Shown piece after piece: positions 8,054-15,477 of a DNA stretch of 21,807 bases; positions within the stretch are counted from its first letter, which is position 1; every line of letters begins with the position of its first letter. This stretch comes from Russula earlei. Its lineage: Eukaryota > Basidiomycota > Agaricomycetes > Russulales > Russulaceae. The stretch spans positions 1-21,807 of the forward strand of contig JAGFNK010000789.1 of assembly GCA_025769875.1 (NCBI GenBank), in the 5' to 3' direction. The notes beneath the pieces are model-generated. The model was not told the DNA's origin. It worked only from the letters and a program-made list of their open reading frames with translations, and searched no databases. Position numbers and translations under genes: made by a program.

Positions 8054-9592
8054 TCAGCTTTTTTGTTCCGTTAGGACTTGGGTGTAGAGGTCCTCAGTGT
8101 GAAGTGTGCAGATAAAAAGTTTATCAGGGAGTGCCGTGATGTTTTGGTTGTCCCTGGATCCGTCGTTATGGTCGGGTTGTCGTGAGAGAGTGTCTGCGCG
8201 ATTCGAGGTTCTGGGTTTGTGGTGGATTTCGAAATGGTAATCTGCCAATGTGGAGATATAACCCGCAATCCTTTGATTAATTTTATGGGGGAGTTGATAA
8301 TGGGCGAGGTTAGCATGATCGGTAAAGATCTTGATGGGGTGTTTTGTTCCAACCAATAGGTACTGCCAGTGTTGAAGCGCAAGGATTAGGGCCAGGAACT
8401 CTCTATCCCAAACTGGGTAGTTCCTTTCTGCTTCATTGGATGCATGTGACATATTCCCAATCATCTTCCTTTTTCCTCTTGGATCCTTTTGGAAGAGAAT
8501 CACTCCAGTGGCGAACTGTGAGGCATCAGTTTCTAGTTTGTATGGCAGGTCTGGGTTGGTGGTGTAAAGTTCAGGGTCGTCGCAGACTGTGGATATCAAG
8601 GTTTCCAGGGCAATAGTTGCTTCAGGGGTCCAGTTGAAGGGGGTTCCCTTCTTGATGGTGGAAAAAATGGGGCAAGCAATTTTGGCAAAGTCTCGGATAA
8701 ATGGTCGTTGGTAATTGAGGGCCCCCATGATCTGTTGTACCTGTTTCAGATTATTCGGGGGTCTCGGCCAATTTTTAAGGCCATCCATTTTGACTGGGTC
8801 AATCTTGAGGGTGCCTTGGTTGATTCGGAAACCCAAGAAGTCGATTTCTCGTTGTTCAAAAGCACATTTTGATGCTTTTAAAAAATAGGAGTCTCTTTCG
8901 AGCAAGTCAAGAAATTCATGTGTGATTTGTTGGTGAAGGTGTTCTTCCCCTAGACCTGTGGCTATTGCCACATCGTCTAGGTAGTTACAAGTGTTTTCAG
9001 GGTATTTGAGAAGCCAAGGTCGGAGGGTATGATTCATTGCTCGTTGGAAGGCCGCTGGGGCGTTGGTGAAGCCAAAGCCCATTACCATGGGGACGAATGT
9101 GCCAAACTGGGTTTTGAAGGCCCCCTTGTGCCAGTCTTCTGGGTGGATCAGAATGTTATTGTAACCAGCCCTGACATCAAATTTGCTAAAGGTGGTTTTG
9201 CCCCTCAGGCGGTGTAGTTGTTCTTCCATGTTTGGTAGGGCGTGGTAATCTGGGATGGTGGCGTTATTGAGTTTTCAGTAGTCCACTACCATTCTTGGGG
9301 CAGTACCATTTTTTTTCTGAACAAAGAAGACAGGGGATACAAAATCTGAAACGCCGTCTTTGATGAAACCTTTGGCCAGGTCTTCTTGTATCTGTCTTGA
9401 TAGCTCTTGTTTTTCATTTTGGGGGAGTGGGTAAGTTCAGCAATCAAGGAATTTGGGGGCGTCTGGTTTCAGGGTGATTCTGAAGTCGAGTTCTCCTCAA
9501 CTGGGTGGGAGTCATCTGGCTGCTTCTTCTGAGAAAACCTTCTGATGTCATAAGTATTCCGGGGGAATGGTGGTTGTTCTTATTTGTGCAAG
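8054..9592 (-). pseudogene. Gyp-1 reverse transcriptase and RNase H
   Basis: RT motifs in order: VSPVFFVQKKNG and RMVVDY-stop-KLN (9275-9277), FSKFDVRAGYNNILI (first catalytic D), FGFTNAPAAFQ, NYLDDVAIA (YLDD catalytic pair at about 8983-8972), KCAFEQREIDFLGF, and the thumb/connection IMGALNYQRPFIRDFA. RNase H shows YKLETDASQFATG, DREFLALILALQHW and IFTDHANL. The 391-codon stretch 9229-8054 is open. Upstream in the same frame are TGA stops at 9275, 9437, 9497, 9512 and 9548 (with one more at 9593 at the protease boundary), nearly all at positions where related proteins have arginine. Not functional as it stands. Confidence 0.9.
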
Positions 9593-9828
9593 TCAGATTT
9601 TTGGTGGGTTTGCTATGGATACAGGGGTGAGAAGAACCCCTAGGTGGTTTTTTAGGTGACTGGTGCTCCAATTGATGAGGGGATTTATTGCCTTCAAGAA
9701 GGGGTATCCAAGGATCATTCTATCTTCTCCCAAGTTGGTAACATAGAAGGTGAGAAGTCGGGTGGTGGGTCCGTGACATACGGCCATGTGGGCATAATGG
9801 GTTAGTGCTCCTCCTTGGTTGTTGGTGC

Positions 9829-10439
9829 TGTTGTAATTTAGCCCCCCTTATTGGTTTGCCCATTATTATCTTGTTATTTTTCCTCCTTACCACCCTCTTT
9901 CCCTTGGTTACCATTTCGTCCCTTGATGTTGATGGTCCCTTACTGTTTCATCTATTGTGTTTCACTTATTGTGTTTCACCTATTGTTGAGTTATCTTTGC
10001 TATTGGCTCACCTTTATCTATTGTTCTACTTATAGTACTGTACAGCCTCGCTACATACAGTATTTAAGCGCCTGTAGAAGCTGGGGAATGCCCCAAGCTT
10101 AGCTTTGTCCCATTTCCTGTCACATCCCTTTTTTGCTCTGTACTGTCTCTCAATCACAACTTGTGTCGTGCTGGCTTACACTCTGCTTGACCTGAGCTCA
10201 TCACAAGGAACCTTTGTGTTCCTCTTCCTCTCCTGCTTCTCCATCATTGTCCTCCTCTTCTGTGAAACCAGGAGATCAACTCTGTCTGCAGATTAGGTCA
10301 TCCTTGATTTAGTCTTGAGACGCTAAACCCTTGAGCCAGTCTCCTTGAGCTGGTCCCACTGAACCCTTGAACCAAGTCACAGGGACTTGGCCCCCATTGA
10401 ACCCTGAGCTAACGCTCTTACGGCCGCGATGCCGTAACA
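9829..10439 (+). repeat. Solo LTR of the Gyp-1 family inside Gyp-1, opposite strand
   Basis: 611 bp, starts TGTTGTAATTTAG and ends GCCGTAACA. It is flanked by perfect GGTGC duplications (9824-9828, 10440-10444). It is clearly the same LTR family as 4344-4960 and 12142-12758 (shared TAAGCGCCTGTAGAAGCTGG and CCCCAAGCTTAGCTTTGTCC), but more divergent from both than they are from each other. The U3 has three TGTTTCA(C/T) repeats at 9944-9990. Confidence 0.9.
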
Positions 10440-10666
10440 GGTGCCATCCACATTAATAATGGGTCTGGGGGTTCGGAGGGTTCGGAGTGGGATTTGTAAC
10501 TTTCCCATGATTCCTTGGCTGATGAAGTTTTCTGTTGCTCCGCTGTCTAGGAGTGCTTGGCCAGTCTTTCCATTTGTTGTGATCATAAAGGGTACTTTCA
10601 TTGAGTTTTCCTTATGTTGGACAATGGTATCTATTTGGGCCTTAGTACCAACTGTTGTACCTTGGC

Positions 10667-10682
10667 CTAGAGAAAATCCTCT
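10667..10682 (-). promoter_or_regulatory. Gag/pol overlap, likely -1 frameshift window
   Basis: The pol frame is -1 relative to gag and opens only 16 nt before the gag stop. The window contains TTTT (10673-10676 as AAAA on +), where a TTT codon can re-pair one base back. Programmed -1 shifting is common between gag and pol in gypsy elements; here it is inferred. Confidence 0.5.
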
Positions 10683-12120
10683 TTAAGGATAAGGTCCCAA
10701 AGTTTGGCTCTGTCCTCTGCTGGTAATGCTTTCATATGGGCTACCATAGTGGAGGCTTCTTCCTCCTTGGGTGGTTCTGCAGTTGGTTCGGTGGTGTGGG
10801 CCTTGGAAGTGGTGGGCGTTGTATTTTTTGGGCATTCCCGGCTGAGGTGACCCTTTTCCCTGCAACGGAAGCAGCGTCCTTCTTTTGCCAATTGCTTCCT
10901 TTCTTCTTCAGTGAGTTTTTTGAAGTTGGACTTGGCGGCATCTACTTGCATTCGGTCAGGGTGATGGGACTTGTGTTCTGAAGGGGAGTGTGTTGTTTTT
11001 CCTTGAGTTTTTCTCTGATTGTAACAAATCGACGATGTTGCCTTCTGGCTTCCTCTTTCCATTCTTGAAGGGTGGTGGGCCAAATGTCCCTGTTTAGGAT
11101 TGCACAGTAGAGTCCGCTTTTCAGTCCGTTTTTGAAACTTTCAATGGCGATAACATCTGTTTCTGGCCACCCCGTTTTGGTCAGGAGCTGTTCGAAGGTG
11201 GAGATGTAGTTGTCAAAGGAGTCTTTCATCACATGTTTGGCAAGAGCTGCTTGGGCATCTTCCTTTTCCACAGTGTTCATGAACTTGAATGTAAAATTGG
11301 TGACAAAATTGGTCCACAGGACTTTGTCATTTCGGTTGACAGGATTCTGGGTCCTGGTTATTTTTTCTTTGAGGGTTGTTACTTGTGAGTTTACCCAGTC
11401 TTCCACCTTTTCACCTTGGATGTAGGAAAGGGCTAAGATGACCCTTTTAGAGGGGTCCCTCATAACTGCTTTGTCGTCGTTGAGTCCCCAGTAAAGGTTA
11501 AACTCCATGATAAATCTCTTGGTTTTGTTCCTTTCCCCTGTGAAGACTGTGGGTTCTTTGCCACTAAGGGACCTGTTGGTTCCTTGGGCAGCCTGTGGTG
11601 CTATAACTGGTTGTGCGGCAACTGGAGCAGCTTGTGGGGCTTGTGCTGCCATAGTGGGTTCTGGGGATTCTGAGGGTGTTCGAGGTTCTGGTGGTTCGAT
11701 GGGTTCTTGAGTTTCGGGAAGGTCCTCTGGTTCTAATGCAGGGGATTCAAAGGGTGTCTGAGTTTCAGCAGTATTCTCTGGTTCTGGGGGGTTGCCTTCT
11801 GTAGAAGAGGCTTCTGTGTCTGATGGAGGTTCGTAGAGGGGGTCGTCTTTTCTCCAATAGCCCAATCCAAGGCTGTTCCTGATGAGTTCTAGGTCCTGAT
11901 GGGTGTAGAGCTGTCCTCTTCTGAGTTGTAACTCGAACCAGTGGTTGTTGATAAATTCAACTGGTAATTCTTTGTTGTTTTCAGTGGTGATGTAACAGAG
12001 GAAGGTGTGGAAGCTGTCCCAAGTGGCAGTTCCAACAACATGTTGGGGAAGGTCTGGTAGGGGTCTGGGTTGGACGTGGATCCAGCGATTGGGTGGTAGT
12101 TCAAGGTTGATCTCCAGAAT
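10667..12120 (-). pseudogene. Gyp-1 gag
   Basis: Coding-like text begins about 20 bp inside the LTR, at 12120 (ILEINLELPPNRWIHV), with no ATG there. The first in-frame ATG is at 11652. A Pro/Glu-rich region follows (EPEDLPETQEPIEPPEP). The capsid-like retrotransposon gag domain then reads RFIMEFNLYWGLNDD, KVLWTNFVTNFTFKF and FEQLLTKTGWPETDV (about 11500-11130). A frame change of one deleted base lies at about 10945-10990. After it come MQVDAAKSNFKKLTEEER and a CCHC knuckle CFRCREKGHLSREC (C-x2-C-x4-H-x4-C). The frame ends ILKEDFL-stop at 10667. Gag forms the particle and the knuckle binds RNA. The missing ATG may be start-codon loss or a non-AUG start. Confidence 0.85.
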
Positions 12121-12129
12121 GGAGTAAGA

Positions 12130-12140
12130 AAGCTTAGCTT
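12130..12140 (-). other. Putative self-priming primer site of Gyp-1
   Basis: AAGCTAAGCTT on the element strand begins two bases after the 5' LTR. It is a perfect 11-nt complement of AAGCTTAGCTT at 12483-12473 in the LTR, which lies about 30 nt after the TATTTAA box, i.e. at the predicted RNA 5' end. This is the arrangement known for Tf1 and the Tf1/sushi group, which prime from their own RNA end instead of a tRNA. I found no clear tRNA-type site in its place. Confidence 0.6.
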
Positions 12141-12472
12141 GTGTTACAGCGTCGCGGCCGTAAGAGCATTAGCTCAAGATTCAGTGGGGGCCAAGTCCCT
12201 GTGACTTGGTTCAAGGGGGTTCAGTGGGGCCGGCTCAAGGAGACTGGATCAAAGGTTTAGCATCTCAAGGCTGAGTCAGACAATGACTCAGTCCGCAGAC
12301 AGAGTCAATCTTCTGGTTTCACAGAAGAGGAGGACAATGAGAGAGAGGCAGAGGAGGAAGAGGAACACAAGGATTCCTTGAGGTGTGCTCAGGTCAAGCA
12401 GAGTGTAGGCCAGCACAAGCAAGTTGTGATTGGAGAGTATACAGGACAAGGGATGCGACAGGAGATGGGACA

Positions 12473-12483
12473 AAGCTAAGCTT
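12473..12483 (-). promoter_or_regulatory. Predicted transcript start of Gyp-1
   Basis: AAGCTTAGCTT, about 31 nt downstream of TATTTAA (12517-12511). It is conserved in all three LTR copies of the family in the window. The start is inferred from TATA spacing and from the complement at 12130-12140. Confidence 0.5.
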
Positions 12484-12510
12484 GGGGTATTCCCCAGCTT
12501 CTACAGGCGC

Positions 12511-12517
12511 TTAAATA
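12511..12517 (-). promoter_or_regulatory. TATA box of the Gyp-1 LTR
   Basis: TATTTAA on the element strand, also present in the 3' LTR (about 4713-4719) and as a TATTTAA/TTTAAG variant in the nested solo LTR. Confidence 0.55.
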
Positions 12518-12758
12518 CTGTATCAAGCGAGGCTGTACAGTACCATATGTGGAACAATAGATAGTTACCAAACCAATAGCAAAAGGAGCTTGAACAATAA
12601 GTGAAACACAGAAGGGTGAGACAATAAGAACCATCACCATCAAGGGATGAAACGGTAACCAGGGGGTGAGAGTGAGGTAAAGAAAAATAGGTGAAACACA
12701 AAAGGATAAACAATAAGGAGTACCTTGGTGACGACCAAAAGAAGGGTAGATTACAACA

Positions 12759-12901
12759 ACAATGTACTGTCCCAACTGCGACTGACCCTCGCAAACGCAC
12801 TCACGGCCCTTACAAGGCCTTAAACAAAGTGCTTGATCTTGCTGACGATCTTGGGGTAACCCCCACTATACATGTTGAGATTACCACTGCTTTGGGCAGT
12901 C
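12759..12901 (+). pseudogene. Copia gag, second segment (Cop-B)
   Basis: The Cop-B frame resumes after Gyp-1: TVPTATDPRKRTHGPYKALN, LDLADDLGVTPTIHVEITTA. It is in frame with 3428-4343 when Gyp-1 and one duplication are discounted. The solo LTR at 12902 interrupts it. The apparent stop at 12907 belongs to that LTR. There is no knuckle or other domain. Confidence 0.7.
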
Positions 12902-13359
12902 TGATGTAATCACAGCCCAGTCGCGTTAACACGTCGGCTCCCACAGACCGGGCATTCCCAGCTCACTCACGCGTCGGATCAGCCCGGACCGGCTCAGCTC
13001 AGATGCTGCAGCCTGCGTATGTTACAATGATAAGTTAATTGATAACAATCGGTAGCTACTAATGGCTGATCCTTTATGATACAAGTTGGTAGTTATGATT
13101 ACTTTGCTTAGAGACGCTTTCACATATTTAAGAGGCACTCAATTAGCTAGATTGCTTCAGTTTTGTCTTACACAAACTGAAGTGAGTACTTACTGTTTCC
13201 TATCTTATCTATCGCATCTAATCATGTGTTGTAGATATCTTTTGATAGGTATTACTGATTTATAGTTTTGTCTTACACAAACTGAAATATCTTTTGATAG
13301 ATCTTAAGGATCTTATTGTTGTTATCATAACCTGCGCCCATCTGCTTCAACAATACAGA
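12902..13359 (+). repeat. Solo LTR-A inserted in Cop-B
   Basis: It starts TGATGTAATCACAG and ends AATACAGA, probably a mutated CA end. It is flanked by CAGTC on both sides (12897-12901, 13360-13364). It is homologous to the Cop-A LTR (575-1010) along its length, in opposite orientation in the window. The paired-hairpin feature of the family is at 13155-13182 and 13264-13283. There is no internal coding region, so it is a recombined solo LTR. Confidence 0.85.
13155..13182. other. Stem-loop in solo LTR-A
   Basis: CTTCAGTTT (13155-13163) pairs with AAACTGAAG (13174-13182) around a loop that differs from the one in the Cop-A LTR. A second, shorter copy is at 13264-13283. Confidence 0.6.
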
Positions 13360-14038
13360 CAGTCAAGACCCTCGAGCAGCGGATCTCAACTCAATCCACT
13401 GCTTCGTCAAGTGCAGTCAAACTACTGTCGCCCGTCCCTGAGCCTATGGACCAGGATGATGGCGACTTTGTGCAAACAAATATGTCGGATTTATTCGACA
13501 TATATGATGGTATCCCAGAAGGTGCTGCCACCCCTGAGCGTGCTCTGACTCTGTCGGATGAAGTGCTTGATTGGGGCAGCGACCCCAAAGGTAACGAAGC
13601 GTGCGTGTGCCTCCCTCTCTCCTTTCACTCGCTAAAGAACCTTTTAGCATCTCCCCAGCCCCAAAGCGGGCTAGATATGTCTAAAATGTGTTCGCTTGTA
13701 TCATACAATGTACAAATTAGTGAAGGGACTACTTCCCTTCCAAGTGAATGTAACAAAAATTGTTCGAGATGTAGAGGAAAGCACAACTTGAGTAAAATGG
13801 GATCCTTATGGCTCCTAGACTCTGGCGCATCAGCACACTTCACCTTCAAAATAAAAGACTTTATAGAGTATACGCCGGCTTTGCTGCACGAAAGATCCCC
13901 TGTTAAAACTGCCGATAACACAATCTATGTGGAAGGCAAAGGCACTGTGTTGCTTCAGCACACTGTCAACTCTAAAATGGTTGTCATGCGCATTTCTCCT
14001 GTCCTCTATATTCTGAAAATTAACACTCAGATATTATC
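13360..14038 (+). pseudogene. Copia gag end and protease (Cop-B)
   Basis: One open frame from the right CAGTC to the sLTR-D insertion: VKTLEQRISTQSTASSSAVK, then MDQDDGDFV..., then the copia retropepsin SLWLLDSGASAHFT (LDSGAS active site at about 13815-13845), HERSPVKTADNTIYVEGKG and SPVLYILKINTQILS. NCSRCRGKHNL precedes it, a possible zinc-binding remnant. The frame differs by one base from segment 12759-12901, so there is a frameshift near the LTR-A insertion. It is cut at 14038 and continues in frame at 15478. The protease would process the polyprotein. Confidence 0.85.
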
Positions 14039-14553
14039 TGTCACGGTAACTAGCCATGTCAGTTCACAAGCGGAAAACAAGTCGATGATAGAGAGGTGTT
14101 CAAGAAATGGGCTGGTTCCCGTGTATAATGAGTAAGGATCCCTGCAGCGGTTGAAGTGTTTTATGCTAAGCAGGTTATGGCCAATAGACCCTTCCTAGTA
14201 CAACTTGGTCCGTTGAGAAGCTAGGGTAAGTTTATAATGGGATAGACTAGGGCTGGTTCCACTAGCTATATGCATTCAAGTCTGTCAGGGACCTTGAACA
14301 ACGCAGAGAGAGTAGAGGAAGGTAGGTCTTAAAGGAGGAGAGCTCTTCCCAGGGGAGTGAAGAGAGACTCTTAGGGAAAGAAGGGAAAGGCGAAGAGTAG
14401 ATGGTGGATGGTGTGTTGAGAGTTGATGAAATGGAGAGGTGGTTGTGGTTTAAGTTTGTGAGAGTGAAGTGGGTTGCAGGAGAATATGTTGGACAAGAGT
14501 AGGTTGGATTCTACAAGAGACCAAGCTTAGGGCTTTGGTCACAAAGTACTGAG

Positions 14554-14561
14554 CTTATATA
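14554..14561 (-). promoter_or_regulatory. TATA box of sLTR-D
   Basis: TATATAAG on the - strand, then a long CT-rich run toward 14300, the usual look of a fungal LTR leader. Confidence 0.5.
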
Positions 14562-14569
14562 TACAGGAG

Positions 14570-14591
14570 AAGCGCAGCAATAGCTGCGCTT
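14570..14591. other. GC-rich hairpin in sLTR-D
   Basis: AAGCGCAGC and GCTGCGCTT form a perfect 9-bp stem with an AATA loop, right beside the TATA box. Nearby AGTAGGAGTCATAA occurs twice (about 14608-14640). Confidence 0.55.
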
Positions 14592-14827
14592 TGACTGTGC
14601 TACTAGTATAGTAGGAGTCATAATAAGTAGGAGTCATAAAAATGAGGCCACGAATGAGTCAGAACCAAGTAACTGTGCTGCACAGTAAGTGCGCAGCATT
14701 GCACAGTCGAAACTAAGAAGTGAATATAAATGGAAAGAGAACCAAACAAAGGGAAAGTAACAGCAATCCAGTGTTACCTGGACGTGTGTGGATCACATGA
14801 TAGCACAGAAGGGATCACAAGACATAA

Positions 14828-15380
14828 GGCCCCTTTTACCAACCAAGAATTCTTGAATCTTGAACTTGAACTTGGATTTCAGGATTTTCCGGGAGTGACA
14901 GGAGTGACAGGAGTGATCTAAGTGATATGATGTATATAATAAATTAATATGCATTTGTTTTTGTTGTCATTTGCATACTCACATATTTGGGGTTACACAT
15001 GATGTGTCAGCGTCAAACTTGGGGTCAAGCAGTCCAACTCGAGCTCAACATCTGGGTGCTTGCAGCCCCATTTTCACCAGAGCTGCACATACAAATTTTG
15101 CACAAAGATGTGCACCCACACATTGGTGACACATATTCTGCCTTATGACATGCTTGCAATACCCCACTTGGAAGGAGTGGAAGGAAGGGTTAGAAAAAAT
15201 ATTTTACATATCACATGTAAACCCAGCAAATCACACCGGAAAATAACTCATATTTGAAATGGACTCATATTAGTTTATTATGTCACTTACATCACACCTG
15301 TCATTCCTGTCACTCCCGGAAAATCCCAAAATCCAAGTTCAAGTTCAAGATTCAAGAATTCTCGGTTGGTAAAAGGGGCC
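14828..15380. mobile_element. Harbinger-like MITE with ~97-bp inverted ends
   Basis: 553 bp. The ends are GGCCCCTTTTACCAACC and its complement. The first about 97 bases match the reversed last 97 with about six differences, and the similarity goes on (AATAAA-TAATATG) after a small gap. TAA is present on both sides (14825-14827, 15381-15383). A 3-bp TWA duplication and a GG start are the hallmarks of PIF/Harbinger. There is no transposase, so it is non-autonomous. The arms contain GAACTTGAACTTG and a GAGTGACAG repeat. Confidence 0.85.
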
Positions 15381-15477
15381 TAAGAGATCACGAGACCAGT
15401 AAGTAAAGGGACATACAAAAGCAAGCAGTCCATAGCAAAAAGGTAAGAAGTAGACATAAAAGGAAAATGGTGTAACA

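Larger units (their letters stand above)
9593..10682 (-). pseudogene. Gyp-1 protease (start of pol), split by a solo LTR
   Basis: The pol frame opens at 10682. It reads QALLDSGATENFISQ, the retropepsin active-site motif, near 10550. The solo LTR 9829-10439 cuts it after INVDGT. On the other side the same frame resumes with NNQGGALTHYAHMAV and reaches RMILGYPFLKAINP, the second conserved protease motif (ILG). Insert plus one duplication is 616 bp, and the frames on the two sides agree once it is discounted. A TGA is at 9593-9595. The family role is cleavage of Gag and Gag-Pol in the particle. Confidence 0.85.
4344..12758 (-). mobile_element. Gyp-1: complete chromodomain Ty3/gypsy retrotransposon
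   Basis: Two 617-bp LTRs bracket gag, pol with chromodomain, and an extra ORF, all on the - strand. It is inserted in Cop-B gag. The left flank is ACAAC (4339-4343). The right flank is ACAAT if the LTR ends at 12758, or ACAAC if it ends at 12755. The polypurine-side LTR and the nested solo LTR both favour a TG(T/C)TG start, hence 12758. The two LTRs differ at about 13 positions by eye, nearly all transitions, so the insertion is the youngest clearly dated event here. The coding regions are inactivated by stops, a frameshift and a tandem duplication. Confidence 0.9.
12142..12758 (-). repeat. 5' LTR of Gyp-1
   Basis: 617 bp, starts TGTTGTAATCTACCC (12758) and ends GCTGTAACA (12142) on the element strand. 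The U3 contains two copies of a GTGAAACACA-type repeat 90 bp apart (12601-12628 and 12691-12717). TATTTAA is at 12517-12511. Confidence 0.9.
14039..15477 (-). repeat. sLTR-D: solo gypsy-type LTR carrying a MITE
   Basis: On the - strand it starts TGTTACACCATTTTCC (15477) and ends TTACCGTGACA (14039). It is flanked by TTATC on both sides (14034-14038, 15478-15482). Without the nested MITE and its TAA it is about 883 bp. TATATAAG on the - strand (14554-14561) is followed by a pyrimidine-rich stretch, which sets the orientation. The insertion and one duplication can be discounted and the Cop-B frame then runs straight on. There is no coding region. A short open frame at 14730 is not significant. 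Confidence 0.8.

Noticed and set aside
14730..14921. 63-residue open frame
   Set aside because: It spans the boundary of sLTR-D and the MITE arm, including a GAGTGACAG repeat, so it is not a gene.
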